DNA from: CAZWSX01 sp964636985
GTDB lineage: Bacteria > Planctomycetota > Planctomycetia > Pirellulales > Pirellulaceae
Length of the DNA stretch: 64,000 bases
NCBI GenBank assembly: GCA_964636985.1
Contig: CAZWSX010000006.1
Coordinates: 186,001-250,000 of the forward strand
Reading direction: 5' to 3'
Below the pieces are notes generated by a model. That model was not told the DNA's origin, did no database searches, and was given only the letters and a program-made list of their open reading frames with translations. The position numbers were made by a program, and so were the translations under genes. Positions 1-8,820 of the stretch are shown here, piece after piece. Numbering within the stretch: position 1 is the stretch's first letter; each line of letters opens with the position of its first letter.

Positions 1-2272
1 CGGCAAGCAGCGTGGCGACGCGGCCATGCGGATCGGAAATCTTCGCCTCGATCTCGGGCGCGTTCATCAGGTGCAGCGCCTGCGAAATGGTCGGCTCCGT
101 GACGCGACCGCACTCGCAAGGCGTTGTCCGTTCAGGACGGCCGAAGATCTCAAGGAAGTACGAGGGCATGCGGTTGTCCCATAGTTCCATTGCCCTGGTG
201 CCATGGGGCAGGCCGGGAAATTCCTCGGGCGAACCCGTCGCGCCACTGATCGCATCGAGCAACACTTCGGCCGACAGTCGGCGGACATAGTGATGCGTGT
301 AGTTCTGATTGTCGTCGTCGTTTTGACCCGTGATTGCTCCCGCCAGCTGATAGGTTCGCGATCGAAGAATCAGCCGCATCAGCGACTTGAGATCGAACTT
401 GCTCTCCACCAAATGACGACTCAACAATGTGAGCAGCGGACCATTGGTCGGCGGATTGGTGCTTCGCAAATCGTCTTCCGACTCGACCAGCCCCCGCCCC
501 AGAAAGTGTTTCCACAATCGATTGGCAGCCAGCGTGGAAAAGTACGGGTTGTCGGGCGCGGCCATCCAATTTGCCAGAGAGCGGCGCGGGTCGCCGACGT
601 TCGGCGATACCTTCTCGCCGCCCAAGGGTTTGGTGCTGACCAGTTTGTTCGAACCAGGAATGCGCGTCTCCTTGGCTCCAGCGTGAAACAAAAATGCCCG
701 CTGGGGACCGACAGGGCGGCGCTCAAGTCCGGCGAAGAACCCTGCGAAACCATAGAAATCGTCCTGCGACCACTTCTCGAATGGATGATGGTGGCACTGG
801 GCGCATTCGAGACGCACGCCCAGCAACGCCTGGCTGACGCTCTTGGCCAAGTCCTCGGGCGTGTCGGCCGCACGGAAGAAGTTGACCGGGCCACTCGTCG
901 CCGAGTTGCCTGTGGCGGTCACCAGTTCGACCGCCCACTGATCGTATGGTCGATTGTTGGCGAACTGTTCTCGCAACCAACGATGGAACTCGAATGCTCC
1001 GCGGTCCCCTAGCTTCTGCCGATCGACCAGCAAGATGTCGGCCCAGAACAAAGCCCAGCGATCGGCGAACTCCGGACGATCCAAAACGACGTCGATCCAC
1101 CGCGAACGTTTGTCGGTCGATGCATCGGACAAGAACCGGCGAACTTCATCAGGCGTAGGTGCAACGCCTAGCGTGTCGAGGAACAGGCGCCTTAAAAACG
1201 TTGCGTCGTCGCAAAGTTGCGACGGGATCAAACCCATCTTCGCGAACTTCGCAGCGACCAATTCATCGACTGCGTTGTTGGGCGGAAAGTCGATCGGGCC
1301 TTTGCCGGTCGCCTTGGGCGACTGGAACTGCACGCTGGCGACTTGCCCCATGTAGTGGACGGCGATGGCCGCCTCGCCGGGCAATGCTCCCATCTGCACG
1401 ACGCCGGAGCGATCGACCTCCGCGATATTGGGCGCGTTCGACGTGTAGCTCGCGGCGCTCGTTACGTCGCGCGTGCTGCCGTCGGAATAGCGGGCGGTCG
1501 CCAGGATCTGTTGCCGCGAGTTGGCCGACAACAATCGTTCCTTGGGGCTTACCTCTAAGGCGATCAATTGGGGGGCGTCCGCTTGAGCGGGCGACATCCC
1601 TTGGCGGAGCCACGAGAGAATGAGTTCGTAGTCGGCGGATTCGATTGCCAAGCGGCGCCCGCCGCCGTGCGGAACGGTCCCAGTCGCCTTCTGCAAGAAC
1701 AAGCTTCTCTCGGGACTCGACAGGAACACGCGCCTGCCGCGGTCCGCTTTGACGAGCACCTCATAATCGGCGACAGGATCGAATCCAAAGACACTCAGCT
1801 TCAGTCCGCTAGGATGCGAAGCCTTGCCATGGCATGCGCCGCTGTTGCAACCGAACTTGGACAACAACGGAACGACGTGGTTCGCGAAGTCGATCTTGGC
1901 GCGCGATTCGCTTCGGTCGACGTGCGCCGGCAAGTGCACTTGTTGACCTTGATAGGAAACGGTGATGCGTGCGTCTCCGTTTGACTCGGCCAAGACGAGG
2001 CCTGCCTCCGTTTTCGCGATGAACGGGTCACTCGAAGTCGTTTCGGCGCGGTGCGTGACGTCGAACGCTCGTCCGTCTTGATCGATGCCCGTTACAAGCA
2101 ATTGCTGCGAGCGATTCACCTCGGTGAGATGAATCTCGCTTGGCTCGATCTGAATCGCGACGATCTGCGATCCTTCGGGCGAGGCCGAATCATTTGCCGT
2201 CGCAATCGAAACGCAGACCAACGCCGCAAACGCAACGTAGTACCGCATCGCTGCATACGGTTGGGTTCGCAT
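1..2272 (-). CDS. DUF1549/DUF1553 secreted heme-motif protein, C-terminus cut by window edge
   Basis: The reading frame runs from an ATG at 2272 off the left edge, so the C-terminus is missing. The N-terminus has a hydrophobic leader ending near ATAN-DSA, then an Ig-like (Big_2) region. A motif GCNSGACHG follows (Cys142, Cys147, His148, a CX4CH spacing). The DUF1549 part carries CAQCHHHPFEKW, a CX2CH motif, and the DUF1553 part carries SAEVLLDAISGATG and IFGRPERTTPCECGR. This is the common planctomycete cytochrome-like secreted family, paralogous to the protein at 32383-34824. Function is unknown; it is usually encoded beside DUF1501 genes, as here. Heme attachment is inferred from motifs only. 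An ATG at 2248 is an alternative start. Confidence 0.9.
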   Translation of the reverse strand, partial: MRTQPYAAMRYYVAFAALVCVSIATANDSASPEGSQIVAIQIEPSEIHLTEVNRSQQLLVTGIDQDGRAFDVTHRAETTSSDPFIAKTEAGLVLAESNGDARITVSYQGQQVHLPAHVDRSESRAKIDFANHVVPLLSKFGCNSGACHGKASHPSGLKLSVFGFDPVADYEVLVKADRGRRVFLSSPERSLFLQKATGTVPHGGGRRLAIESADYELILSWLRQGMSPAQADAPQLIALEVSPKERLLSANSRQQILATARYSDGSTRDVTSAASYTSNAPNIAEVDRSGVVQMGALPGEAAIAVHYMGQVASVQFQSPKATGKGPIDFPPNNAVDELVAAKFAKMGLIPSQLCDDATFLRRLFLDTLGVAPTPDEVRRFLSDASTDKRSRWIDVVLDRPEFADRWALFWADILLVDRQKLGDRGAFEFHRWLREQFANNRPYDQWAVELVTATGNSATSGPVNFFRAADTPEDLAKSVSQALLGVRLECAQCHHHPFEKWSQDDFYGFAGFFAGLERRPVGPQRAFLFHAGAKETRIPGSNKLVSTKPLGGEKVSPNVGDPRRSLANWMAAPDNPYFSTLAANRLWKHFLGRGLVESEDDLRSTNPPTNGPLLTLLSRHLVESKFDLKSLMRLILRSRTYQLAGAITGQNDDDNQNYTHHYVRRLSAEVLLDAISGATGSPEEFPGLPHGTRAMELWDNRMPSYFLEIFGRPERTTPCECGRVTEPTISQALHLMNAPEIEAKISDPHGRVATLLA

Positions 2273-2463
2273 GATGGCGTCAAAGGCAGGGTAGGTGGGG
2301 CGGTCGCCCCTAAGGTGGGCTGCACGGACCTATAAGGGCCCGTCGATCAATGCCGAGCTTACCCGGGCTAAGTTTGGTAGTCAACTAATCTTGAGCCGAA
2401 GGCTCCAGGCTCCAGGTGTCAGGCGAGTCGAAGAGCCGGGAAACCGAAACGCATGATTCATCG

Positions 2464-2892
2464 CTACGATCGTTTTTTCTTAGCACTAGCTTCGTTAGTA
2501 GCGACTTTCTTTCGTTTCGGAGCGGACTTCGAGGTCAGGCCGAGTTCAACGAGGAATTTTTGTAGGACCGAGACGCGACTTGCTTCCAGATCCTTAACCG
2601 CCGATAGAAGCGTGACGGTCTTGTCGTCGATCGCTTCCATCGTGGCAATGACATCCTTCTTGATCGCCTTGAGCTCGCGATGGTATTTCGAAGCGAACTC
2701 GTCAAACTGATCCCGATGAGCGTGGAACCACTTTCGCAACTCCGTGCTGGGAGCGATCTCTTTTGCCCACAGGTCGACGTGCGCTTCCGCCTTGCTTGTT
2801 CCGCGCGGCCATAAGCGATCGACTAGTACGCGGAAGCCATCGGCCACTTCAGGCTCATCGTAGATGCGTTTGGTGTGAACCTTGAACTTCAT
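2464..2892 (-). CDS. DUF488 family protein (YeaO-like)
   Basis: This 142-residue cytoplasmic protein has the family signature RVLVDRLWPRG near residues 21-31 and KWFHAHRDQFDEF near 54-66. The last 20 or so residues are lysine-rich (KRKKVATNEASAKKKRS), a tail beyond the usual ~115-residue family length. No enzymatic activity is established for the family. An AGGAA lies about 9 nt before the ATG. The gene sits 27 bp after the stop of a DUF1501 gene and before a DUF1549/DUF1553 gene on the same strand, so it interrupts the usual DUF1501/DUF1553 neighbourhood. Confidence 0.88.
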   Translation of the reverse strand: MKFKVHTKRIYDEPEVADGFRVLVDRLWPRGTSKAEAHVDLWAKEIAPSTELRKWFHAHRDQFDEFASKYHRELKAIKKDVIATMEAIDDKTVTLLSAVKDLEASRVSVLQKFLVELGLTSKSAPKRKKVATNEASAKKKRS

Positions 2893-2919
2893 GGCGCGGT
2901 TCCTGTTTTCGGGAACGAC

Positions 2920-4329
2920 CTACACCAAAATGTCCCGGATTGTTTGCCCCGGGCACACAGCCATGGGTCGGCCTTGGCGGTCGTGCAGTTCCAAATTCGG
3001 AGGCACGCCGAGGCAGTGATACACCGTTTGCGCCAAGTCGACGGGCATCGTCGGGCGATCGGACGGATACGCGGCGTGCCGATCCGACGCCCCGTATACC
3101 ACGCCTCCTTTTACGCCCCCACCGGCCAAGACCGATGTGAAGCAACCGGGCCAGTGATCGCGGCCATCTCGCCCGGCCCCGGCGTCGCTGTTGACTTGCC
3201 CCACTTTCGGCGTTCGGCCGAATTCGCCTGTCCACAAAACGAGCGTTTCGTCGAGCATCCCCCTGTCGGCGAGGTCATCCAGCAATGCCGAGAACGCCTG
3301 GTCGGTCACTGGCATCAAGCGTTCTTTGAGATCGATGAAGTTGCGGCTGTGTGTATCCCAATAGACGCTGACATTCTTGATCCCATCGTTCGGCCAAAAC
3401 ACAGTCACTAGCGGCACACCGCGCTCGACCAATCGCCGGGCTTGCAACACCGATTGCCCGTGCGGGTTGCGGCCGTACTTGTCACGGAGCTCGGCGGGCT
3501 CGTCGTCGAGTTTGAATGCCTCGGCCGCAGCGCCGCTCGCCAACAAGTCGAATGCTCGCTGGTAGTGTTTTTCGATAGCCGCCGAACCTATTGCGCTTTG
3601 CGACGTCGAGCCTTCGGTATTGAGTCGCGAGAGCAACGACTGCCGGCTCTCCATCAACTGGCGGTCGATCCCTTCGTTGAGCACGAAATCGCCAACGCGA
3701 TATTCAGGAGCGTTGGGGTCATCGTCGATGGTGAGCGGATTGCAGGTGGGGCCGAGCCAGCCGCCGAATTGCCCGTGGCTTTGTTCCACGAAGCGCGGGA
3801 CATCGCCTGGCACTTTCGGACGGAATGAAATGAACGGTGGCAACGTTCCTTTCCCGCGGCCTAACTGCGTAAGAACAGCTCCGTAGCCGGGCCAATCCTT
3901 CGCCAGGTCGTTGACGGGGGGCGGTGGTTGGCCCGTCAGCAAAAAGTGTGTTGCTGTCAAATGGTCGACGTTGCCGTGCGTCATGGACCGAATGATCGCC
4001 AGGCGATCGACTCGCTGCGAGAGCTTGGGCATGTGCTCGCAAATGAACGTCCCCGGCACATTGGTCGAAATCGGAGAGAACTCGCCCCGAATGTTTCGCG
4101 GCGCCAGCGGTTTAAGGTCCCAGGTATCCTGATGAGCAGGGCCGCCCCACATGAAGAGCAGAATGCACGCCTTCGCCTTGCCGAACGACGAGGAATTCGC
4201 GTCCGAGGCCAACGCTCGCCTAGCCAATAAATCAGGAAGTCCCAAACCGAGTAGGCCCAATCCACCGGTGCAAAGCGCGCTGCGGCGGGACGTCAAGTTC
4301 GACGGTCGCTTTGGTTGGCGGGACTTCAT
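2920..4329 (-). CDS. DUF1501 domain protein (copy B)
   Basis: The family belongs to the alkaline-phosphatase/sulfatase fold and is highly expanded in planctomycetes; its substrate is not known. The 469-residue product starts at the ATG at 4329, chosen because AGGAAAGG lies just upstream and because a twin-arginine-like leader (TSRRSALCTGGLGLLGLG) follows; the frame stays open upstream to 4494 without signal-like sequence. Family landmarks are FMWGGPAHQDTWDLKP, SMTHGNVDHLTATHFLLTG, ERYG-equivalent RDKYGRNPHGQSVLQARRL, LVLWTGEFGRTP and GRDGRDHWPGCF. The C-terminus ends with CLGVPPNLELHDRQGRP. It is followed by a DUF488 gene and preceded by a beta-propeller gene on the same strand. Confidence 0.92.
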   Translation of the reverse strand: MKSRQPKRPSNLTSRRSALCTGGLGLLGLGLPDLLARRALASDANSSSFGKAKACILLFMWGGPAHQDTWDLKPLAPRNIRGEFSPISTNVPGTFICEHMPKLSQRVDRLAIIRSMTHGNVDHLTATHFLLTGQPPPPVNDLAKDWPGYGAVLTQLGRGKGTLPPFISFRPKVPGDVPRFVEQSHGQFGGWLGPTCNPLTIDDDPNAPEYRVGDFVLNEGIDRQLMESRQSLLSRLNTEGSTSQSAIGSAAIEKHYQRAFDLLASGAAAEAFKLDDEPAELRDKYGRNPHGQSVLQARRLVERGVPLVTVFWPNDGIKNVSVYWDTHSRNFIDLKERLMPVTDQAFSALLDDLADRGMLDETLVLWTGEFGRTPKVGQVNSDAGAGRDGRDHWPGCFTSVLAGGGVKGGVVYGASDRHAAYPSDRPTMPVDLAQTVYHCLGVPPNLELHDRQGRPMAVCPGQTIRDILV

Positions 4330-4411
4330 GCTTTGCCTTTCCTGTGCTACCACACCTATCGTACGCGAAGCGACCTGCTCGTTCACCTTAAAAGAAGAGC
4401 ATTGGCGCGAG

Positions 4412-5515
4412 TTATTCTCGGCCAACGCCGAACTGATCTCCGTTAGCGATCGGTTTCCCGGCAGCGTCAACGACGATCTCGAGCATCTTCTCACTATGGA
4501 CCTCGCGGCCCTTTTCGTCGGTCAGTCCGGCGACGATTTGTTTGGTCTTGGTATCGATCACGTCGCCTGTCGAAACGTAGGCGTAATCGCCACTAATCGT
4601 GAACGTGATCCAGCCTGGCTGCTCGCGGACCGGAATACTTTTGATTTGTTTGGGAGCTTCGCCCGTGTTGTCGAACACGTGCACGTGTTGATTGGCTGCG
4701 TCGACCACCCACACTTCGCGCTCGTTTGGAGTAAGGCCGATGCCGTGGCTCGGGCAGCCGTGGCGTTTGACGATGCCCTTTTCGAAACCCTGAACTTCGA
4801 TGCGGGCAATCTTCTTTCCGGTCGTCAAATCGCCGATTTCAAAACCGAGCAGTTCGTTCACGCAAATGTAGGCCCGGGTCCGATCGGCGTTGACGGTGAA
4901 CGGGCGAATGGCGCCGCTGAACTCGCCGACTTTCTGGACGATCTTGTGCGTCGACGTGTCGGCGACCAAGAGAAAATTCGATTTCAGCCCGCCCAAGAAC
5001 ATTCGCGTTCCATCGCGGCTGACTACCGTGTTGTGGGCGCCGCTCTTGGTTTCGATTTCTGTGATCAGCTTGCCATCCTCGGCCGAGATCACGTTCCACG
5101 TATCTTTCTCAAGCGACGGCACGTACAGAACTTTGCCGTCGGGCGTGATCGACATCCGGTCGGTGCCATTGGGCGGCGCCGTTTCCCACAACGTCTTTTC
5201 GCTCACCAGGTCAACGCAGTAGAGCTTGGACAGCGTGGTGAAGTAGAGCCGTTGCGACTTTGCATCGGCACAGACACCCTTGATGTTGCTGGGCATCGGC
5301 TCTTTGCTGGCGGCCGTCTCGATCCGTTTGACGAATTTGTGGCCGTTATCGATCTCGAAGACCAGAATCCCAGCGCCGCCGAACTCCAGATAGTTGCGAA
5401 TGCCCGGCGTCACCACGTAGAGCAGCCGCTTCGAAGCGGCAGGTTCCTTTGCGTCAGCAGTCGCGAACAAGCCGAGTAGCACCAAGAGCAGCCAGGGGAG
5501 GAATCGTGATCGCAT
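4412..5515 (-). CDS. Secreted YncE-like beta-propeller protein
   Basis: This 367-residue protein starts with a signal peptide (FLPWLLLVLLGLFATADA). The remainder reads as repeated four-strand blades of the YVTN/YncE kind, for example RMSITPDGKVLYVPSLEKDTW, VVSRDGTRMFLGGL and IGLTPNEREVWVVDAANQH. Such proteins act as extracytoplasmic scaffolds or binding proteins; no catalytic residues are evident. The ATG at 5515 is preferred to an upstream in-frame start at 5605, because it opens the signal peptide and the 5538-5562 terminator lies within the longer version. The gene is 82 bp upstream of a DUF1501 gene on the same strand and may be cotranscribed with it. Confidence 0.85.
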   Translation of the reverse strand: MRSRFLPWLLLVLLGLFATADAKEPAASKRLLYVVTPGIRNYLEFGGAGILVFEIDNGHKFVKRIETAASKEPMPSNIKGVCADAKSQRLYFTTLSKLYCVDLVSEKTLWETAPPNGTDRMSITPDGKVLYVPSLEKDTWNVISAEDGKLITEIETKSGAHNTVVSRDGTRMFLGGLKSNFLLVADTSTHKIVQKVGEFSGAIRPFTVNADRTRAYICVNELLGFEIGDLTTGKKIARIEVQGFEKGIVKRHGCPSHGIGLTPNEREVWVVDAANQHVHVFDNTGEAPKQIKSIPVREQPGWITFTISGDYAYVSTGDVIDTKTKQIVAGLTDEKGREVHSEKMLEIVVDAAGKPIANGDQFGVGRE

Positions 5516-5537
5516 GGATGCCTCATTGCCAATGAAA

Positions 5538-5562
5538 AAGGCGACGTTCGTCACGTCGCCTT
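5538..5562 (-). terminator. Intrinsic terminator of the DUF1501 copy A gene
   Basis: A perfect 10-bp inverted repeat (aaggcgacgt / acgtcgcctt) with a 5-nt loop. Read on the minus strand it is followed by TTTTTC, as expected for a Rho-independent terminator downstream of the DUF1501 gene ending at 5668. It lies just before the start of the YncE-like gene at 5515, so these two genes are probably separate transcripts. Confidence 0.75.
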
Positions 5563-5594
5563 GTGTTTCAATCGGTGAGCCGAACAACCGCCCT

Positions 5595-5671
5595 TGTAGC
5601 CGCACTCGCCAAGAGTGCGGATGCCCTGAAAGTGGATGCCGCTCTCTCCACGGTCTGGCGACCGCGGCTAC
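5595..5671. repeat. REPIN-like inverted pair of short palindromic repeats
   Basis: Copy 1 at 5595-5621 (plus) begins tgtagccgcactcgcca and folds as ccgcactc / gagtgcgg around a loop containing gcca. Copy 2 at 5644-5671, read on the minus strand, begins GTAGCCGCGGTCGCCAGACC and folds similarly around GCCA. The two face each other across about 22 bp. A related single copy lies at 27955-27980. The stems differ in sequence while the TGTAGC flank and GCCA loop are kept. Copy 2 overlaps the TAG stop codon of the DUF1501 gene (5668-5670). Confidence 0.65.
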
Positions 5672-7134
5672 CCGAACAGGTTGGTCACAGCGTCAGCTTT
5701 GACCAACTCGCGTGGTTGGTTCAAGTGGTTGTAAACGACCGTTGCCGGGTCGATACCGACCGCATGGTAGATCGTCGCCAAAAGCTCGATCGGGTGAACC
5801 GGGTTTTCGAGCGGGGCCGAAGCCGTCTTGTCCGACTTGCCGTAGACGTTGCCGCGCTTGATGCCAGCACCCGCCACCACGGCCGTGTAGCAGTAGGGCC
5901 AGTGGTCGCGGCCGTCGTCGGTATTCGAGTTACCGCTCGTGCTCACGCCGCGTTGCGGGCTACGGCCGAATTCGCCGAGCGCCACGACCAGCGTTTCTTC
6001 CAGCAAGCCACGTTGATCGAGGTCGTCGATCAGCGAAGCCAAGCCGGCGTCGAGCATGGGGGCCGATTGCTTCTTCATCCGGTCGCTCAAACCGGCGTGG
6101 TGGTCCCACGAGTGGTTATCGCTGTTGGCAACCTTGGGCCAAATCACTTCGACAACCCGCGTACCAGCTTCAACCAGACGGCGGGCGAGCAAGCAGCTTT
6201 GACCGAACGTGTTGCGGCCATATTGCTCACGGACCGAGTCCTTCTCGGCCGACAGGTCGAACGCATTGCGAGCGCGGCCCGAGCTGATCAGCGAGATCGC
6301 TTGTTGGTAGTACTTGTCGAGGTCGTACTTGGCGACCGCGGCATCGACTTCCGGCATACCAGCATTGATCAGGTCGCGCAGTTTCGCGCGGCGCGTGAGT
6401 CGCATTTCCGAAACTTCGTCACGAAGCTTGAGGTCGTCGACGCGGACCCGTTCCATCTTCGCCAGGTCCATGTCGTCTCCGGGCGGGAACAGATAGTAAG
6501 GGTCGAAGCCGCGGCCCAAGAAGCCGGCGGTACCGGCCTTGTTCACCACGTTGCTCTCTTGCAGCGGGCGAGGCATCATCACGAATGGCAACATCGGCAC
6601 TTCGGGTGGCTTAAGCCGGATGATGTTCGAGCCGAACGTCGGGAAGTCTTTCGGCGTAGGCGGCTCAAGCTGGCCCGAGGGGCTCACCTTGTCGGCCGTG
6701 TAGCCAGTGTGAATCTGGTAGATCGCCGCCGTGTGGTTGAAGAGGCCAACCGGCGTGTAGCTCATCGAGCGAATCATCGTGAGCTTGTCGGTCACGTTTG
6801 CGAGCTTTGGCAGGTTCTCGGTGAAGTCGAGGCCCGGCGTCTTGGTCGGAATCCGCTTGAAGATACTGCGGACGTTATCGGGGACGTCGTCTTTGGGGTC
6901 CCACAAGTCGAGATGGCTCGGGCCGCCTTGCAGGTAGACCATGATCACGCTTTTGGCTTTGCCCCAACCTGGTCCACGGCTGCCAGTGTTGGCGACCGCT
7001 TCTTGCTGACGCATAATTTCGCCCAGCGTCAGTCCCATCACGGCCGATCCGCCGACGCGGAGAATGTCGCGTCGTGTGACGCCGACGTTCGAGTCGCAAA
7101 CATCCTTGCCTGCCTGACCTAAGATTCGCAGCAT
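5668..7134 (-). CDS. DUF1501 domain protein (copy A)
   Basis: The 488-residue product carries a Tat-type leader (VTRRDILRVGGSAVMG) near residues 18-33, and the standard family landmarks: VYLQGGPSHLDLWDPK, MIRSMSYTPVG, REQYGRNTFGQSCLLARRL, ALGEFGRSPQ and DDGRDHWPYCY. It is predicted to be exported and to have an alkaline-phosphatase-like fold; activity is unknown. The ATG at 7134 is chosen because it puts the Tat motif at the usual distance; the frame is open to 7389 but that extension looks non-coding. It ends with LFG-TAG, the stop lying inside a dispersed repeat, and is followed by a terminator at 5538-5562. Confidence 0.92.
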   Translation of the reverse strand: MLRILGQAGKDVCDSNVGVTRRDILRVGGSAVMGLTLGEIMRQQEAVANTGSRGPGWGKAKSVIMVYLQGGPSHLDLWDPKDDVPDNVRSIFKRIPTKTPGLDFTENLPKLANVTDKLTMIRSMSYTPVGLFNHTAAIYQIHTGYTADKVSPSGQLEPPTPKDFPTFGSNIIRLKPPEVPMLPFVMMPRPLQESNVVNKAGTAGFLGRGFDPYYLFPPGDDMDLAKMERVRVDDLKLRDEVSEMRLTRRAKLRDLINAGMPEVDAAVAKYDLDKYYQQAISLISSGRARNAFDLSAEKDSVREQYGRNTFGQSCLLARRLVEAGTRVVEVIWPKVANSDNHSWDHHAGLSDRMKKQSAPMLDAGLASLIDDLDQRGLLEETLVVALGEFGRSPQRGVSTSGNSNTDDGRDHWPYCYTAVVAGAGIKRGNVYGKSDKTASAPLENPVHPIELLATIYHAVGIDPATVVYNHLNQPRELVKADAVTNLFG

Positions 7135-7540
7135 CCGAATGCTCCAGTGAGAGTAAGACTCGTGGCAATGATTCTCGCTCGGCCTAAGGTTCGAGCCTTG
7201 TGCGAGAAAGGGAGGTGGGGGCAAGAACACGCCGCTAGCAGGCTGTTTTTGCACGAGGTGGGTACAAAGTCCAACTGCACCAATATAACGGTCGGCAAAA
7301 TCGCATGTCAAACTCTTGATGGAAAATCCATGCCACCCATCGGGGTGGTTCGCATTTGACCCTTCGCTAAGCATTAAATTGCCGGGCATTCCACCCGTTA
7401 GCGGATGCCGACTCGCGTTGACGTGCTGGCGCGGGCTGCTATTCTGAGGGGCTTTCCCAATTCAAACTCACTCTCATTTAGGACTTTTCGACGGCTGCGA
7501 CGCCAGAATGGCGACGCCCATCGAAGGTGGAGGACTCACG

Positions 7541-7729
7541 ATGGGCGGAATCTCCGACCGGGCACAAGAAATCAAGCGACGCCGGCAACGCAAGAAGAAG
7601 ATGGTCATTCTGAACCGCAAGCTCAAGAAGGCGAACGCTTCCGAGAAGCAAGTCATCGCCGAAAAGATCCGCAACATGACGCCCGGCGGAACCGTGATTC
7701 TGGCCAACCTGGGCCTCGATAAGGCATAG
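7541..7729 (+). CDS. DUF6800 family small basic protein
   Basis: A 62-residue, strongly basic protein, MGGISDRAQEIKRRRQRKKK at its N-terminus and MTPGGTVILANLGL near its C-terminus. This pattern matches a small protein family conserved in planctomycetes (DUF6800); function is unknown, though the basic N-terminal half could bind nucleic acid (inference). The ATG at 7541 is preferred over the in-frame 7508 because GGTGGAGG lies 8-15 nt upstream. A palindromic repeat begins 13 bp after the stop. Confidence 0.85.
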   Translation: MGGISDRAQEIKRRRQRKKKMVILNRKLKKANASEKQVIAEKIRNMTPGGTVILANLGLDKA

Positions 7730-7741
7730 AGATTTTTGTTG

Positions 7742-7768
7742 GCACTGGCGTCCTCAAGACGCCAGTGC
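7742..7768. repeat. Dispersed palindrome gcactggcgtc / gacgccagtgc
   Basis: Perfect 11-bp arms with a 5-nt loop (ctcaa), placed 13 bp after the stop of the DUF6800 gene and preceded by a T-run (tttttg). A degenerate copy of the same unit (tggcactggcgtcct...) follows the TolC-family gene at 41773-41804. The shared sequence outside any gene marks a dispersed intergenic repeat that may also act as a 3' stabiliser or terminator. Confidence 0.65.
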
Positions 7769-7781
7769 GGATAATCGGGGG

Positions 7782-8138
7782 ATGGAACACCCGAATCCAT
7801 ACGAATCGCCGAAGAGTGTCGATTCAGCTTCTGACGTCGCCGCTCCACCGACAGAGGCCGGTTATTCACCCGAATACAACCGGGCATTCCGGACGAGCGC
7901 TATCGTCGCCGCTGCATCGGGTGTGCTATCGGCGCTCGTGTTGGACAATGGCGTAACGGGCCGCGCGTTCTTTGTTGCGCTTCTCTGCCATATGGCAATG
8001 ACCAGTTTGATAATGGCTCGTCGCCCTCTAAGCCCAACAGCATTCGATCTGTGGCTGGTCCGGTGGGGCCTGATCCCGTTGGGGCTCCTGATAGCAACCG
8101 TAGGAACATGGGCCGTGACTGTGTTGAAGGCGAAATAG
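7782..8138 (+). CDS. Small membrane protein with NPYESP N-terminus
   Basis: A 118-residue protein of unknown function. The N-terminal ~40 residues are polar and begin MEHPNPYESPKS; then come about three hydrophobic stretches (residues ~41-57, 63-80 and 95-113). The NPYxSP motif shortly before membrane segments also occurs in the CPBP protein at 22828-23757. The gene converges on the HAD phosphatase gene with only 4 bp between stops. Confidence 0.72.
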   Translation: MEHPNPYESPKSVDSASDVAAPPTEAGYSPEYNRAFRTSAIVAAASGVLSALVLDNGVTGRAFFVALLCHMAMTSLIMARRPLSPTAFDLWLVRWGLIPLGLLIATVGTWAVTVLKAK

Positions 8139-8142
8139 GATT

Positions 8143-8811
8143 TCAAGATCGCAACAGTTGCTCAGGCCGATCAATAACCCAGTTCGCCCCGTACGCAATC
8201 AACTCCTCGCGATCGCGAAAGCCCCAACTCACGCCCACCGCCGTGACGCCCGCGCTAGTCGCCGTTTGCATGTCGACTGACGAATCGCCGACGTACCAAA
8301 CTTCTTTCTTTTCCAACTTCCAATAGCTCAGCATCTCAAATACGCCTGCTGGGTCAGGCTTTCGGGGCACGCCTTCGCGCTGGCCGAAGACGGGATCGAA
8401 CGGGACAGTGTCAAATAGAGGAGGACCAAACCACCTGTTCACGCAAACTTCCGTGAATCGCTGCGGCTTGTTGGAGAGGACGCCCATCTTGATTCCGTGG
8501 GCAGCGACGTCGGCAAGCATTTCTACGATGCCGGCATAGGCCTTGGTCTTCTTGTCCCAGCGGGTGTCGTACTCACTGCCGAATCGCTCAGCCGCCATCG
8601 CGACTTGCTCCGTCGAGCGAAGTGCTTCGGGGAGTGCCCGATGCATCAGTGTCGCCACGCCATCGCCGACGAACTTGCGATAAGCGTCGCGTGGATGCGT
8701 GGGGCACTCGAGCGTTTGCAGCACGGCATTGGCCGCATCGCCAATGTCGTCGAGCGTGTCGAGCAGCGTTCCGTCGAGATCAAAGATGATGGCCTGGGGT
8801 AGATCGGGCAT
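8143..8811 (-). CDS. gph: HAD hydrolase, phosphoglycolate phosphatase-like
   Basis: A 222-residue HAD-superfamily phosphatase with motif I DLDGTLLDT (residues 11-19, nucleophile Asp11), motif II LSNKP near 115, a conserved lysine in RKPDP, and motif IV GDSSVDMQTA with the metal-binding aspartates. Length and cap size fit the Gph family, which removes 2-phosphoglycolate produced by DNA repair or metabolism; a related pyrophosphatase (PpaX-like) activity cannot be excluded. It starts 9 bp after the stop of the asparagine-synthase-like gene, so the two are likely cotranscribed. Confidence 0.85.
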   Translation of the reverse strand: MPDLPQAIIFDLDGTLLDTLDDIGDAANAVLQTLECPTHPRDAYRKFVGDGVATLMHRALPEALRSTEQVAMAAERFGSEYDTRWDKKTKAYAGIVEMLADVAAHGIKMGVLSNKPQRFTEVCVNRWFGPPLFDTVPFDPVFGQREGVPRKPDPAGVFEMLSYWKLEKKEVWYVGDSSVDMQTATSAGVTAVGVSWGFRDREELIAYGANWVIDRPEQLLRS

Positions 8812-8820
8812 AGTTGTCGT

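Noticed and set aside
4151..5479. Plus-strand open frame across the propeller gene and the DUF1501 leader
   Set aside because: It spans two genes antisense and has no motif.
5563..7122. Long plus-strand open frame opposite DUF1501 copy A
   Set aside because: It is antisense to a gene with clear family motifs, is Arg/Val/His-rich, and has no recognisable domain.
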